A DNA stretch of 64,000 nucleotides from UBA4416 sp040389965 (GTDB lineage Bacteria; Bacteroidota; Bacteroidia; B-17B0; Aurantibacillaceae). Where the stretch lies: contig JAZJZF010000047.1 of assembly GCA_040389965.1 (NCBI GenBank), forward strand, positions 1-64,000, written 5' to 3'. The position numbers and the translations under genes are program-made. Positions 25,886-35,775 of this stretch are shown here, piece after piece (positions within the stretch are counted from its first letter, which is position 1; every line of letters starts with the position of its first letter). Below the pieces are notes generated by a model that was not told where the DNA came from, did no database searches, and worked only from the letters and a program-made list of their open reading frames with translations.

Positions 25886-26917
25886 TTACTTTTTTTGAAA
25901 TAAATAATGACTTACAATCCATTCTTCTCCTTTGTTATAAGCCCAAAGCTCAGCGCAGGCCATATAAAAGAGGCGCCAATAAACCCACCATTTTACCGCC
26001 TGCTCTTTACCATACGTGCTTTCAAATAAGGGCATGATCTGCGCCTTATGCTTATCCATATTTTGCAGCCATGCTTCCGATGTTTTGCTGTAATGCATAC
26101 CGCTCACGTGCCAGTGCTTTTCTATAGAAAGATGTTCATTAAAATACAAAAGCAGATCGTCGCTTGGCATGATACCACCGGTAAAAAAGTATTTGCTCAT
26201 CCAATCGCTCTCGTCCACTACTTCAAATTTATAGGCATATGTTTTATGCGTAAAAATATGCACGAACAATTTTCCGTTTGGCTTCAAAGCATCTGATACC
26301 AATTGCATCAGCTTTTGATAATTACGCATGTGTTCAAACATCTCAACCGATACAACACGGTCAAACAGTTGAGCCGGCTTAAAATCATTAATATTATGAG
26401 TTATAACGGTTAGGTTACTAATGCCGCGTAATTTGGCTTGCTCGTCGATATGCAGTTTCTGCGTGCGCGAATTGGATACAACCGTAAAGCTGCTTTTAGG
26501 ATATTTTGCAGCCATACACAACGACAAAGAACCCCATCCGCAACCCAGTTCCAATACCTGTTGCCCGTCCTGTAATTCTGCGCGCAGGCAGGTAAGTTCC
26601 AGCATATCGTTTTCAGATGTATCAATCGTTGTTACACCAGGTTTCCAATACCCGCTGCTGTATTTTAAATGCTTTCCTAAACAGTATTTATAAAACTCGG
26701 TAGGCACTTCGTAATGCTGCTCGTTGGCTTCACTGGTATTAACAGCAATTGTGGGCGTTGCTTTTAGCTCCTCAATCAATGCCATTAAATGAGCTTGTTG
26801 CGCTTCTACATTTCCTTTATGTTCATCCTGCAACCGTTGTTTTAATAGGTTACGAATGCCAATTCGAATCAGCCAGTCAGGTAGTTTATTTTTTTCTAAT
26901 AATGAATTATACCACAT
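25886..26917 (-). CDS. SAM-dependent methyltransferase, CFA/coclaurine N-methyltransferase-like
   Basis: Methyltransferase of 343 residues and a second, diverged CFA-family enzyme in this cluster. It lacks the long lipid-binding N-terminus of the 22003-23241 protein. Core features are EVPTEFYKYCLGKHLKYSSGYW, motif I VLELGCGWGSLSLCMA and VSVEMFEHMRNY. It ends with an aromatic segment (VKWWVYWRLFYMACAELWAY). This subgroup includes coclaurine N-methyltransferase-like proteins, yet bacterial members beside FAD/DUF1365 genes probably act on lipids. It lies 32 bases upstream of the FAD oxidoreductase gene. Confidence 0.85.
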   Translation of the reverse strand: MWYNSLLEKNKLPDWLIRIGIRNLLKQRLQDEHKGNVEAQQAHLMALIEELKATPTIAVNTSEANEQHYEVPTEFYKYCLGKHLKYSSGYWKPGVTTIDTSENDMLELTCLRAELQDGQQVLELGCGWGSLSLCMAAKYPKSSFTVVSNSRTQKLHIDEQAKLRGISNLTVITHNINDFKPAQLFDRVVSVEMFEHMRNYQKLMQLVSDALKPNGKLFVHIFTHKTYAYKFEVVDESDWMSKYFFTGGIMPSDDLLLYFNEHLSIEKHWHVSGMHYSKTSEAWLQNMDKHKAQIMPLFESTYGKEQAVKWWVYWRLFYMACAELWAYNKGEEWIVSHYLFQKK

Positions 26918-26924
26918 AATATAT

Positions 26925-27005
26925 TAATGTAAAAAGGAAAAGGGAAGATGGAAAAGGTAGAGAACGTTTAAATACATTTGCCATTTTACATCCTTACATT
27001 TTCCA
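26925..27005. repeat. Purine/pyrimidine word repeat, empty copy 2
   Basis: A left half with ATGTAAAAAGGAAAAGGG and AAGATGGAAAAGG faces a right half with CATTTGCCATTTTACATCC and TTACATTTTCCATT. The halves are approximate reverse complements, like 21913-22002. No gene is carried here. Confidence 0.6.
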
Positions 27006-27782
27006 TTATTTTTTGAACCAGGGAACAAAAGCACTGGTTGTGCGTTGATATTCTTTATAAGCTTCTCCTTTGCTTCTGATAGCTTGTTCTTCTGTCATAG
27101 GAATGCCGGTTACTTTAAAAATAAGATAACCTATGGAAATAGGACATACTACGGCGAGCCAACCATAAGGGCTTGGTAAAGCAAAAATCAGTACGGAGAT
27201 CCATAACGAAAATTGAAAAAAATAATTGGGATGCCTTGAATAATTCCATAAACCATACTGACATACCTTGCCTTTGTTTGTCGGGTCATTTTTAAAGTGT
27301 TGCAATTGCCAGTCAGAAAGGCCTTCACCAAAAATGCAAATCAGCCATAAAATAACACCGGTGTATTCAACCGCTGATAAAGAGTCGGTTTTATTTAAGG
27401 CAATTATAAAAAAGGGGATACACAAAAATACATTTGAAAATGCCTGCATCTGGAAAAAAACAAAGAACTTAGGAGTTGACCATTCTGCCCTGAGTTGCTT
27501 ATAACGCCCCTCTTCCTCCTGCAAATGTCCTAAGACCCTGAACGATAAATAAAACCCAAGGCGCAGGCTCCATAATGCGGCTAAACCACATACCAGGTTT
27601 TTACGCTCTGCAAAACCATCGGCCATATACCAGGTAATAAAGGCGATCACTAAAAAATTGAAGGCCCAAAATACATCTACCACACCATAATTTTTTATCC
27701 TGATAGCCCATGCAAAAACAAGGGTCATAATTACAGCTACTGCTGCCCAGGCCATTAAAGGGATAGAGATGTATTGGCTCAT
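27006..27782 (-). CDS. DUF1295 membrane protein (steroid 5-alpha-reductase-like fold)
   Basis: Integral membrane protein of 258 residues with about six helices. The C-terminal half has the signature GLWNYSRHPNYFFQFSLW of the DUF1295/steroid-reductase/isoprenylcysteine-methyltransferase superfamily, followed by GIPMTEEQAIRSKGEAYKEY. Members are thought to use NADPH or SAM on lipid-like substrates, but this family is uncharacterised. It is the first gene of the minus-strand lipid series, 88 bases upstream of the coclaurine-methyltransferase-like gene. It recurs beside FAD/DUF1365/CFA genes in other bacteria, which supports a shared pathway. Confidence 0.88.
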   Translation of the reverse strand: MSQYISIPLMAWAAVAVIMTLVFAWAIRIKNYGVVDVFWAFNFLVIAFITWYMADGFAERKNLVCGLAALWSLRLGFYLSFRVLGHLQEEEGRYKQLRAEWSTPKFFVFFQMQAFSNVFLCIPFFIIALNKTDSLSAVEYTGVILWLICIFGEGLSDWQLQHFKNDPTNKGKVCQYGLWNYSRHPNYFFQFSLWISVLIFALPSPYGWLAVVCPISIGYLIFKVTGIPMTEEQAIRSKGEAYKEYQRTTSAFVPWFKK

Positions 27783-28025
27783 ATAAAATGTAATAAGTTT
27801 GATTTAATTCAATATACGTAAAATTAAACGAGGTCGGATTTAACAGCAACCATAATTTTGAATCAAAAAGCACCAGTTAAGAGCTATTTTCTGATAAAGG
27901 AATAAAAATACTATTCGGTAATGGATTAATTGCAATTAAACGAAAAAAAAGACCGGTAGAACGATATTTTCTTGCTTTTAAAATTAATATTTTATACATT
28001 AACATCTTAATCTACCCCCGTTTAA

Positions 28026-31000
28026 ATGTCTGACATTGGCAATAATGATAAGATTGACACGTACCAGCTTGAAAAACTGATTTCGCAATCTTTTGAAATA
28101 TGCAGGAACAATCCCCAGTTGGGCATTGAACTGGCCGAAGAAGTTCTGAGTGCTGCATCGGATGAAAGAACTCATGCTCAAGCTATTGCCTGCAAGGGAT
28201 CTTGTTTGGTATGGCTGGGTAATTATGATAATGCCCTTAAAGATCTTTTTCAGGCGCTCAGGTTATTTGAACAAACACCCGATAAAAAATTTGAAGCGCA
28301 TGCCTTATACCATATTTTTTGCGCTTACTATTTTTTGGCCGATTATGATAATGCTTTAAAGTATTCGCATGAAATGCTTCATAAAGCAGAGCAGAATAAA
28401 GATATTGGAGCACAGGCCAATGCGCTAAACGGTATAGGATCGGTATATTACACATCGGGCGAAAACCAAAAAGCTATTGATGCTCTTACAAAGGGCCTTG
28501 AATTTGCCGAACAGGAAAACGATAAACATTTATTGGCGCGTATTTTAGATGGCCTGGGTTCGGCTTATTTAAATTTAGATAACGTTCAAAAATCCATCGG
28601 CATGAAAAAACGTGCCCTGGAAGTAGCACGTTCGGTAGGATCTAAACAAGTAGAATCATATGCCATAGATGGGTTGGCCAAAATATACCTTGCTGCCAAT
28701 GATTTAAATAATGCCGAAAAACAATTTCATGAATGCCTGATCATAAGAGAAGAACTTAACTTTAAATCCGGGATTGCAGAAACCAATTTTCAGTTGGGCG
28801 ATCTGTTTCTTAAAATGAACCGCCTCGACTATGCCATTACTTATCTTAATAAAGCCCTTGCTATTTCGCAGGAAACCAATACAAAAGAAGTTATTTATAA
28901 AACGCACGAATCTTTATCCAGGCTTTATGAAAAACAGGCCAATACGGTAAAATTTATTGAGCACTTTAAAAATTACTATACACTTAAAGAAGAATTTTTC
29001 AGCGAGAAAAATAAACAGAAATTAAAAGGAGTAGAAATGCAGGTAAGCATTTCTCAAATGGAAAAAGAGAAAGAACTCCTGGGCCAGAAAAACAAGCAAC
29101 TCGAAATGTTGTCGAATGATCTGGTAACACTCAGCGATTTGGGAAAAACGATTACCTCCCTGTTATCGGTGGAAGCCATTAACAAAAAAGTGTACGAGAT
29201 CATCAATAACATTATGGATGCCGGAGGCTTTGGAATAGGCGTCGTTTCTGCAGATGGCAAAGAACTCATTTTTCCGGGCTATATTGAAGAAGGTATTGTA
29301 CTGGCATCTTCGGGTTACGACTTATCAGATACAAACCGCTTGGCTACTGTATGTTTCAACAAAGAAATAGATATTGTGATCAACGATCATGAACTGGAAT
29401 CCGTAAAATACATTCAAAAAGTACAAAAGCCTGTAATAGGGCAATCCGTACAATCCATTATTTATCTGCCTTTAAAGATCAACGATAAAAAACTGGGAGT
29501 ACTCACCGTTCAAAGTTTTAATAAAAATGCTTACGACGAATACCAGGTAAATCTGGTAAAAAATCTGGCTGTATATTGCGCCATTGCTATTGAAAATGCT
29601 ACCCTTTACGAAAAACTCGAAGAAAGGGTAAACACAAGAACCAAAGAAGTGACTGAGCAAAAAGTACAGCTCGAAAAAACACAGGAAACAACCCGTATGC
29701 TCAATATCATTGGGCAGCAGCTTATTTCAAGCATCGACTTTGATTCTATTTTTCAGAAACTGCACCAAAATGTAGGGCAGCTCATGAATGCCGATTGCTT
29801 TAGCGTGCGTATTTACCATAAAGACAAAAGAGAGATAGAGTATAAATATTCCATGGAAAAAGGAAAACTTAAAACTCCTCTTAAAGTATCAATGGATGAT
29901 GTGGATAATTACTCTGTATGGTGCGTAAGCAACAACAAGGAAATATTCATTAACGATAACCTTAACGAATACCAAAAGTTCACAAAGAAAATAGTGGTAC
30001 CTTCGGGCGAAATGCCAAATTCATTGTTATTTTGTCCCTTAACCATAGGGGATAGGGTTACAGGTGTTATTACGGTACAAAGCTTCGAAAAAAATGCCTA
30101 TACGCCATTTCACATAGATGTATTAAAAACCCTTGGAACCTATACCGCCATTGCCCTCGAAAATGCCAATCTGGTTGAAACCCTCGAAGAAAAAGTAGAA
30201 GAACGTACATCGGAAGTAGTGCAGCAAAAAGAACAAATTGAAAAAAGTTTCAGAAACAATAAATTATTAAGTGAGATCGGTAAAGAGATCGTATCAACGC
30301 TCTCGGTAAATGATATCATTTCTAAAGTATATGAGCGGATCAATAATTTAATGGACGCTACTGTTTTTGGAATTGCGATTCATCGTCCCGAAACAAACGA
30401 TTTGTTTTTTTCAGGCTCTATGGAAAAAGCAAAAAAATTACCTGACTTTGCCTTTAGCCTCAATGATGAAAAAACAGCTACTCTGTGTTTTTTACATTGC
30501 CGCGAATTTGTAATTAACGATTGGGAAAACGAATACAGCCAATATGTGCAAAACACCTACAATGCTGTAGAAGGTGAAAATCCTGAATCACTGATCTATT
30601 TACCTCTGGTATCCAAAGGAAAAACCATAGGTGTAATAACGGTGCAAAGTTTTGAGAAACATGCCTATGAAGATCATCACCTTGATACCTTAAGAAGCCT
30701 TTCGGTTTATGTAGGAAGCGCTATTGAAAATGCCAACTTATACATGGGGCTTGAGAATCGTGTTAAGGAAAGAACCAAAGAAGTAATTCTGCAGAAAGAA
30801 GAGATCGAAAAATCGCATGAGAATACCCGCTTACTGAGCGAGATAGGACAGCATATTATATCCAACATCAATTTCGATTCTATATTTGGGAAACTGCACG
30901 AAAACATTAGTAAATTAATGAACGCCGATTGTTTTGGCGTTAGGATTTATGATGCAGTAAACAACGAAATAGAATATAAATACGAAATAGAAAAAGGAGA

Positions 31001-32144
31001 ATTGCTAGAACCCCTAACTGTGTCGATGAATAACGACGATAATTTTTCGGTATGGTGTGTGAAGCATAAAAAAGAAATTTTCATCAATGATAACGTGAAC
31101 GAATACCATCGTTATACAAAAAAAATAGTGGTGCCATCGGGTGAAATGCCAAGTTCCCTACTGTTTTGCCCTATGATGATAGGTGAAAAAGTAGTTGGGG
31201 TCATTACAGTACAAAGCTTTGAAAAAAATGCCTATGTGCCTCTGCACATGAATATTTTAAAAACTCTTGGAACGTATACTGCTATTGCTCTTGAAAATGC
31301 CGGTCTGGTTGAGAACCTGGAAGATAAAGTAAAAGAGCGTACCAAAGAAGTCGTAAAACAAAAGGAGATCATTGAAGAAACCAATAAACATATTACTGAT
31401 AGTATCAAATATGCAAAACGCATACAAGAAGCATTTTTACCTTCAGAAGAAACCGTAACATCCCTTTTAAAGAATGCCTTTATCTTATACAAACCTAAAG
31501 ACATTGTAAGCGGCGATTTTTACTGGATAGAGAAAAAAGAAAATAAGATCCTGTTTGCCGTAGTAGATTGTACGGGACATGGTGTGCCGGGCGCGTTTAT
31601 GAGTATTATCGGGTTCAATGGCTTAAACCAAATTGTTAACGAATACAATTACACAAAACCATCAGAAATCCTTACGCATTTAAACAAGAATATTAGCGAC
31701 ACACTTCGCCAAAAAGTAGAAGATTCCAAGATCCGCGATGGTATGGATGTTGCCATTTGCTCTATTGATCTCGAAAATAGCGTGCTTGAATTTGCAGGTG
31801 CTTTCAGTCCTTTATTTATTGTAAGGGATGGCGAAGTACTGAAAACAAAAGGCGATAAGCATCCTATTGGAAACTTTGTGGGAGTTGAAGATTACGAATT
31901 TACTAACCATTACATCGACCTGTTACCTAACGATAAAATATATATTTTCTCGGATGGTTTTGTAGATCAGTTTGGTGGCCCGGGTGGTAAAAAATTAAAA
32001 TACAATGCCTTCCGCAAATTACTGCTCGATAATTACGAAAAACCAATGCCTACACAAAAAGAAGCCATTAACTCCTTTTTTGAAGAATGGCGCGCCGGCT
32101 ACGAGCAAATCGATGATGTGTGCATGATCGGTGTTTCCATTTAA
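28026..32144 (+). CDS. TPR-GAF4-SpoIIE protein phosphatase
   Basis: Large cytoplasmic regulator of 1372 residues with no signal peptide and no clear membrane helix. TPRs fill about residues 20-330 (NALNGIGSVYYTSGENQKAIDAL). Four GAF domains start near residues 369, 558, 746 and 936, each followed by a coiled coil ending in ERTKEV-like words. GAF1 resembles GAF3, and GAF2 resembles GAF4 much more strongly, giving an ABAB order. The SpoIIE/PP2C domain covers about 1126-1372 with FLPSEE, SGDFYWIE, DCTGHGVPGAFMSIIG and the metal-binding Asp in FSDGFVDQFGG. It probably dephosphorylates an anti-anti-sigma-type partner in response to GAF ligands. An exported CHAT protein gene follows on the same strand. 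Confidence 0.88.
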   Translation: MSDIGNNDKIDTYQLEKLISQSFEICRNNPQLGIELAEEVLSAASDERTHAQAIACKGSCLVWLGNYDNALKDLFQALRLFEQTPDKKFEAHALYHIFCAYYFLADYDNALKYSHEMLHKAEQNKDIGAQANALNGIGSVYYTSGENQKAIDALTKGLEFAEQENDKHLLARILDGLGSAYLNLDNVQKSIGMKKRALEVARSVGSKQVESYAIDGLAKIYLAANDLNNAEKQFHECLIIREELNFKSGIAETNFQLGDLFLKMNRLDYAITYLNKALAISQETNTKEVIYKTHESLSRLYEKQANTVKFIEHFKNYYTLKEEFFSEKNKQKLKGVEMQVSISQMEKEKELLGQKNKQLEMLSNDLVTLSDLGKTITSLLSVEAINKKVYEIINNIMDAGGFGIGVVSADGKELIFPGYIEEGIVLASSGYDLSDTNRLATVCFNKEIDIVINDHELESVKYIQKVQKPVIGQSVQSIIYLPLKINDKKLGVLTVQSFNKNAYDEYQVNLVKNLAVYCAIAIENATLYEKLEERVNTRTKEVTEQKVQLEKTQETTRMLNIIGQQLISSIDFDSIFQKLHQNVGQLMNADCFSVRIYHKDKREIEYKYSMEKGKLKTPLKVSMDDVDNYSVWCVSNNKEIFINDNLNEYQKFTKKIVVPSGEMPNSLLFCPLTIGDRVTGVITVQSFEKNAYTPFHIDVLKTLGTYTAIALENANLVETLEEKVEERTSEVVQQKEQIEKSFRNNKLLSEIGKEIVSTLSVNDIISKVYERINNLMDATVFGIAIHRPETNDLFFSGSMEKAKKLPDFAFSLNDEKTATLCFLHCREFVINDWENEYSQYVQNTYNAVEGENPESLIYLPLVSKGKTIGVITVQSFEKHAYEDHHLDTLRSLSVYVGSAIENANLYMGLENRVKERTKEVILQKEEIEKSHENTRLLSEIGQHIISNINFDSIFGKLHENISKLMNADCFGVRIYDAVNNEIEYKYEIEKGELLEPLTVSMNNDDNFSVWCVKHKKEIFINDNVNEYHRYTKKIVVPSGEMPSSLLFCPMMIGEKVVGVITVQSFEKNAYVPLHMNILKTLGTYTAIALENAGLVENLEDKVKERTKEVVKQKEIIEETNKHITDSIKYAKRIQEAFLPSEETVTSLLKNAFILYKPKDIVSGDFYWIEKKENKILFAVVDCTGHGVPGAFMSIIGFNGLNQIVNEYNYTKPSEILTHLNKNISDTLRQKVEDSKIRDGMDVAICSIDLENSVLEFAGAFSPLFIVRDGEVLKTKGDKHPIGNFVGVEDYEFTNHYIDLLPNDKIYIFSDGFVDQFGGPGGKKLKYNAFRKLLLDNYEKPMPTQKEAINSFFEEWRAGYEQIDDVCMIGVSI
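29131..31340 (+). repeat. Tandem duplication of a GAF-GAF pair
   Basis: The DNA from about 29131 to 30261 and from about 30262 to 31340 encodes two consecutive GAF pairs. The offset is about 377 residues for GAF1 to GAF3 and 378 for GAF2 to GAF4. GAF2 and GAF4 share KKIVVPSGEMP, SLLFCP, VGVITVQSFEKNAY and LKTLGTYTAIALENA, almost without change. Confidence 0.8.
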
Positions 32145-32296
32145 TGTCTGCATCATTGCAAGGAAGTAAAAGGCAATCTTTCTATCATTTTACCTGACAA
32201 AATTAACCGGCAAAACATTAAAAATTAGCCGTAATATTGATCTATATTTTATTGGACTATTACAGATGCCGTATCGTTATCAATCAACGTTTCAAT

Positions 32297-35200
32297 ATGA
32301 GATCAGATAAAATACATAACTCCTTCGCTAAACTGCTCATTGCTTTTGCTTTTCTGTTTTTTTCTTTCACCACGTTTTCGCAGTCGTATAAACAACTTTG
32401 TACCACTTATAATACTTACAGAGAACAGGGGAATTCCGAAAAAACAGTTGAAACTGCCAATCTACTGGTCAAGAATTATGTTAAAGAATTGCTCAAAGAA
32501 CCTTTATTGTATGCTGAAATAGAAAATTCTTTTGGGAATTATTATTTTAATCATAACAATTTCGATAGTTCTATCTATTGCTATTCGCGGGCAGTAAACA
32601 AAGTATATTCCGTAAAAGCAGATACCAGTTTCGATTATGGATTTTATTTATATAACCTGGCTTACGTGTCAGGTAAAGTAGGTTACTACGAAAAAGCAGA
32701 ACAATACTATTTGGTATCGCTGCCTATACTGGCAAAATTTTTAAACGCGTCGAGCGAAGAATATACCTTATTCTATAAAGAATATGTGGAAATGAAAATT
32801 GACATGGGCGATTATGTGGCAGCTACACCATTAAATGACGCCCTGTTATACTATTTTAAAACACTCAAAGGAGAAAATAATACCTATTACTTGGCATGTA
32901 TCAATAATAAAGCTCGCATTGCGCAGGGGCAGGGAGATTATAATGCCGCAGCGCAATTGTTTTTACAGGCACTATACACGAATCAACAATACCACGCTAC
33001 AGACACATCAAATATTGCAACCATGGCAAATAATGTGGCCGAATGCTATAGGCTCATGGGCGACTACGATGCCGCAGAACCCTTATACCTCGAAGCGTAT
33101 AACTTAAAAAGCAAATACAGCAAAGCCACTAAAGATGATCTTGCCTCCCTGCTTAATAATATGGGATTGCTGTATAAAGCAAAAAGTAATTACTCGCAGG
33201 CAGAAACCTGTTTTTTAAAAAGTATAGAGTATTACAAAGCAGCTAACTATCAGAATAATACAGAGTTCTCAAATCCCTTAAATGGCCTTGGTGATTTGTA
33301 TCGCTTAATGGGTAACTATAAAGCAGCTGTTTCAAATATCGAACAATCTGTCATGATCCGTAAAAATACAAGTGGCGAAACCCACGAGTATTACGCCAAT
33401 GCTTTAAGTAACCTGGCCCTGCTGCAAATGCAATTCGATTATTTAGATGAAGCCGAAAGTGTGTTGTTGCAATGTGAAATTATTTATAAGAATAAACTGG
33501 GAGAAGATAACCAGCGTTATGCTAACTGCCTGAATAATTTAGCTACACTGTATGCCAGAAAAAAACTCTATTCTAAGGCCTTGGAGTATAATGAGAAGTG
33601 TTTGCATCTCATGGAAAAAAGCGGCGCAAAACAAACCGATAAATATGCCCAGTATTTGAACGGAAAAGGATCTATTCAATGTGAAATAAGAAATTATAAA
33701 GCAGCAATAGAAACGTTTACCGAAGCATCTGCCATTTTTAAAGCCAATTTTGGCACTCAGAATTTTAATTACATCGACATGCAGTTTAACCTGGCTAATG
33801 TAAATGAAAGAGCAAAAAACGATTCAGGTGCTGTTCGCTATTATTTGAGGGCTATGAGTGGCTACAAAAAAATAATGGAAGATAATTTTGTTTCCATGAG
33901 CGAAGAGGAAAAAACCGATTTCTATTATATCCTGTCAAACCGTTTTGAAACATTTTACAGTTTTGTGATTGATCTTTCTAAAAGAAGCACACTTAAAAAC
34001 GATACCTTATTAAAAACACTGCTTAATGTGCGGCTATTGGATAAATCGCTGTTGCTCAGCGAATCCAGATCAACAAACAAGGCCATTATGGCTAGTAGCG
34101 ATACAACAGTGCAACGGGTATTTACAGACTGGCTTCAGCAGAAAAAATACCTGCAGGAATTGTACAAATATTCTCTGAGCGAACTCGCACAAAACAATGT
34201 CGACCTGGAACAGGAAGAAACGATAAAAAACACATTGGAGAAAAAACTAAACAGCTCTTCCGCCATTTTCAGAAAAGCAAATACTGCAGTTAATGCCTTT
34301 GCAGGAATAAAAAACAGCTTAACTAAAAAAGACCTGGCCATCGATATTATTCGCACGGCAATATTCAACGACGATGGAACGGCTCAAATAAATTACGCTG
34401 CGTTATTGGTAGGGAAAGAGTATACCGCTCCAAAATTAATCACACTCGATAGCTGCGCGTTTTTTGATACCCTGTTCATTGATCATTACAAACATAACAT
34501 AGAAGACACCTTAACCGATCGCCTGTCGTATAACCGCTTTTATAAGGCTTTTGAAAAATATACCGCCGGTATTTCAAACATTTACTTTTCTGCAGATGGC
34601 GTTTATCAAAAATTAAATTTATATACCCTTTACAATCCTGTTACTCAAAAATATTTGCTCGAAAACGCGGAGATCTCACAACTCAATAGTTTAAAAGATC
34701 TTTTAAATACGAAAGAACCGGCTAATACAAACCATACTGCTGCCTTATTTGGCTTTCCAGACTATGAACTCAAAGCAACTATACAAAACAATGCAAACGC
34801 TAATACAATAGCTACACGTGCTGTATTTACAGACCTTCCGGAACTACCAGGTACAAAAAAAGAAACAGAAGATATTGCCGCTTTATTGACCTCAAAAAAC
34901 TGGAAGGCAAATCTATTACTGGCACAATATGCTACAGAAGAAGAAATTAAAAAACTCGAAAGTCCTGCCATTTTACATATTGCCACACATGGTTTCTTTT
35001 TACCTGACGAAGATACAGGAGATGAAAAAACGCTTGGCTTTTCAACAGAACAGGCCCGTCAAAATCCATTATTGCGTTCAGGTTTATTAATGGCCGGGGC
35101 ATCGGCACCTAAAAATAATGCTCTGCTAAAACAAGACGATGGGATATTAACTGCCTACGAAGCCTCTCTGCTTAATCTGCAAAACACAGATCTTGTGACC

Positions 35201-35482
35201 TTATCGGCCTGCGAAACAGGCTTGGGCGAATTAGTGAACGGACAAGGTGTGTATGGCTTGCAACGTGCCTTTTTAACCGCGGGAGCAAAATCAATAGTAA
35301 TGAGCTTATGGGTGGTGGATGATAATGCCACACAGGAATTAATGACCGGCTTCTATCAAAATTATTTGCAGAATGATCCTGCTAATACCAAACGAAAATC
35401 TCTGCGAAAAGCGCAACTCGCCTTAAAAAAACAATACCCTCATCCTTATTACTGGGGAGCCTTTGTACTCATCGGGAATTAG
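32297..35482 (+). CDS. Exported TPR-CHAT protein (caspase-like fold)
   Basis: Protein of about 1061 residues. The start at 32297 (MRSDKIHNSF) gives a signal peptide ending FTTFSQ; the frame is open upstream to 32237. Residues about 60-560 are tetratricopeptide repeats of the kinesin-light-chain type, about 42 residues each (YANALSNLALLQMQFDYLDEAE). The C-terminal 250 residues are a CHAT domain. The catalytic His lies in ILHIATHGFFLPDE and the Cys in LVTLSACETGLG, followed by GVYGLQRAFLTAGAKSIVMSLW. It is thus a probable cysteine peptidase of the separase/caspase clan, placed in the periplasm or outside. No substrate gene or CRISPR locus is near. It starts 153 bases after the TPR-GAF-SpoIIE gene. 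Confidence 0.88.
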   Translation: MRSDKIHNSFAKLLIAFAFLFFSFTTFSQSYKQLCTTYNTYREQGNSEKTVETANLLVKNYVKELLKEPLLYAEIENSFGNYYFNHNNFDSSIYCYSRAVNKVYSVKADTSFDYGFYLYNLAYVSGKVGYYEKAEQYYLVSLPILAKFLNASSEEYTLFYKEYVEMKIDMGDYVAATPLNDALLYYFKTLKGENNTYYLACINNKARIAQGQGDYNAAAQLFLQALYTNQQYHATDTSNIATMANNVAECYRLMGDYDAAEPLYLEAYNLKSKYSKATKDDLASLLNNMGLLYKAKSNYSQAETCFLKSIEYYKAANYQNNTEFSNPLNGLGDLYRLMGNYKAAVSNIEQSVMIRKNTSGETHEYYANALSNLALLQMQFDYLDEAESVLLQCEIIYKNKLGEDNQRYANCLNNLATLYARKKLYSKALEYNEKCLHLMEKSGAKQTDKYAQYLNGKGSIQCEIRNYKAAIETFTEASAIFKANFGTQNFNYIDMQFNLANVNERAKNDSGAVRYYLRAMSGYKKIMEDNFVSMSEEEKTDFYYILSNRFETFYSFVIDLSKRSTLKNDTLLKTLLNVRLLDKSLLLSESRSTNKAIMASSDTTVQRVFTDWLQQKKYLQELYKYSLSELAQNNVDLEQEETIKNTLEKKLNSSSAIFRKANTAVNAFAGIKNSLTKKDLAIDIIRTAIFNDDGTAQINYAALLVGKEYTAPKLITLDSCAFFDTLFIDHYKHNIEDTLTDRLSYNRFYKAFEKYTAGISNIYFSADGVYQKLNLYTLYNPVTQKYLLENAEISQLNSLKDLLNTKEPANTNHTAALFGFPDYELKATIQNNANANTIATRAVFTDLPELPGTKKETEDIAALLTSKNWKANLLLAQYATEEEIKKLESPAILHIATHGFFLPDEDTGDEKTLGFSTEQARQNPLLRSGLLMAGASAPKNNALLKQDDGILTAYEASLLNLQNTDLVTLSACETGLGELVNGQGVYGLQRAFLTAGAKSIVMSLWVVDDNATQELMTGFYQNYLQNDPANTKRKSLRKAQLALKKQYPHPYYWGAFVLIGN

Positions 35483-35713
35483 TATTTACATGTTACGGTT
35501 TACTGTACATAGTAAAAATAACAACGGTTCAACGATTAAATGAGTAATAGGATTGATTTTGAATTCCTGCTAAATCCAACCCAAGTGTTGTAATAATTTA
35601 GCGCAAAAAGTGCTTTTAAATTTAGAACTATTCCAAATAAGCCAAAATTGCTCTAAACACAGGCCTAATTGGGCTAAATACCCTTATTCACAAAATAAAA
35701 CTATTAAAAAATG

Positions 35714-35744
35714 TTGCTTTAAAGGCTTTCCAATGATACATTTG
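35714..35744 (+). promoter_or_regulatory. Bacteroidota-type promoter of sdhCAB
   Basis: TTG at 35714-35716 and TACATTTG at 35737-35744 are separated by 20 bases. This fits the -33 TTTG / -7 TAnnTTTG consensus of the main sigma factor in this phylum. The start codon of sdhC lies 31 bases after the -7 box. Confidence 0.7.
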
Positions 35745-35775
35745 CCAAGTAAAAATTAACATCACATCTCCTATT

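Noticed and set aside
32297..35482. CRISPR-associated TPR-CHAT (type III-E) effector
   Set aside because: It has a signal peptide, and no Cas gene or array is nearby.
35483..35530. Hairpin after the CHAT gene as terminator
   Set aside because: The possible stem near 35488-35510 is weak and lacks a T run.
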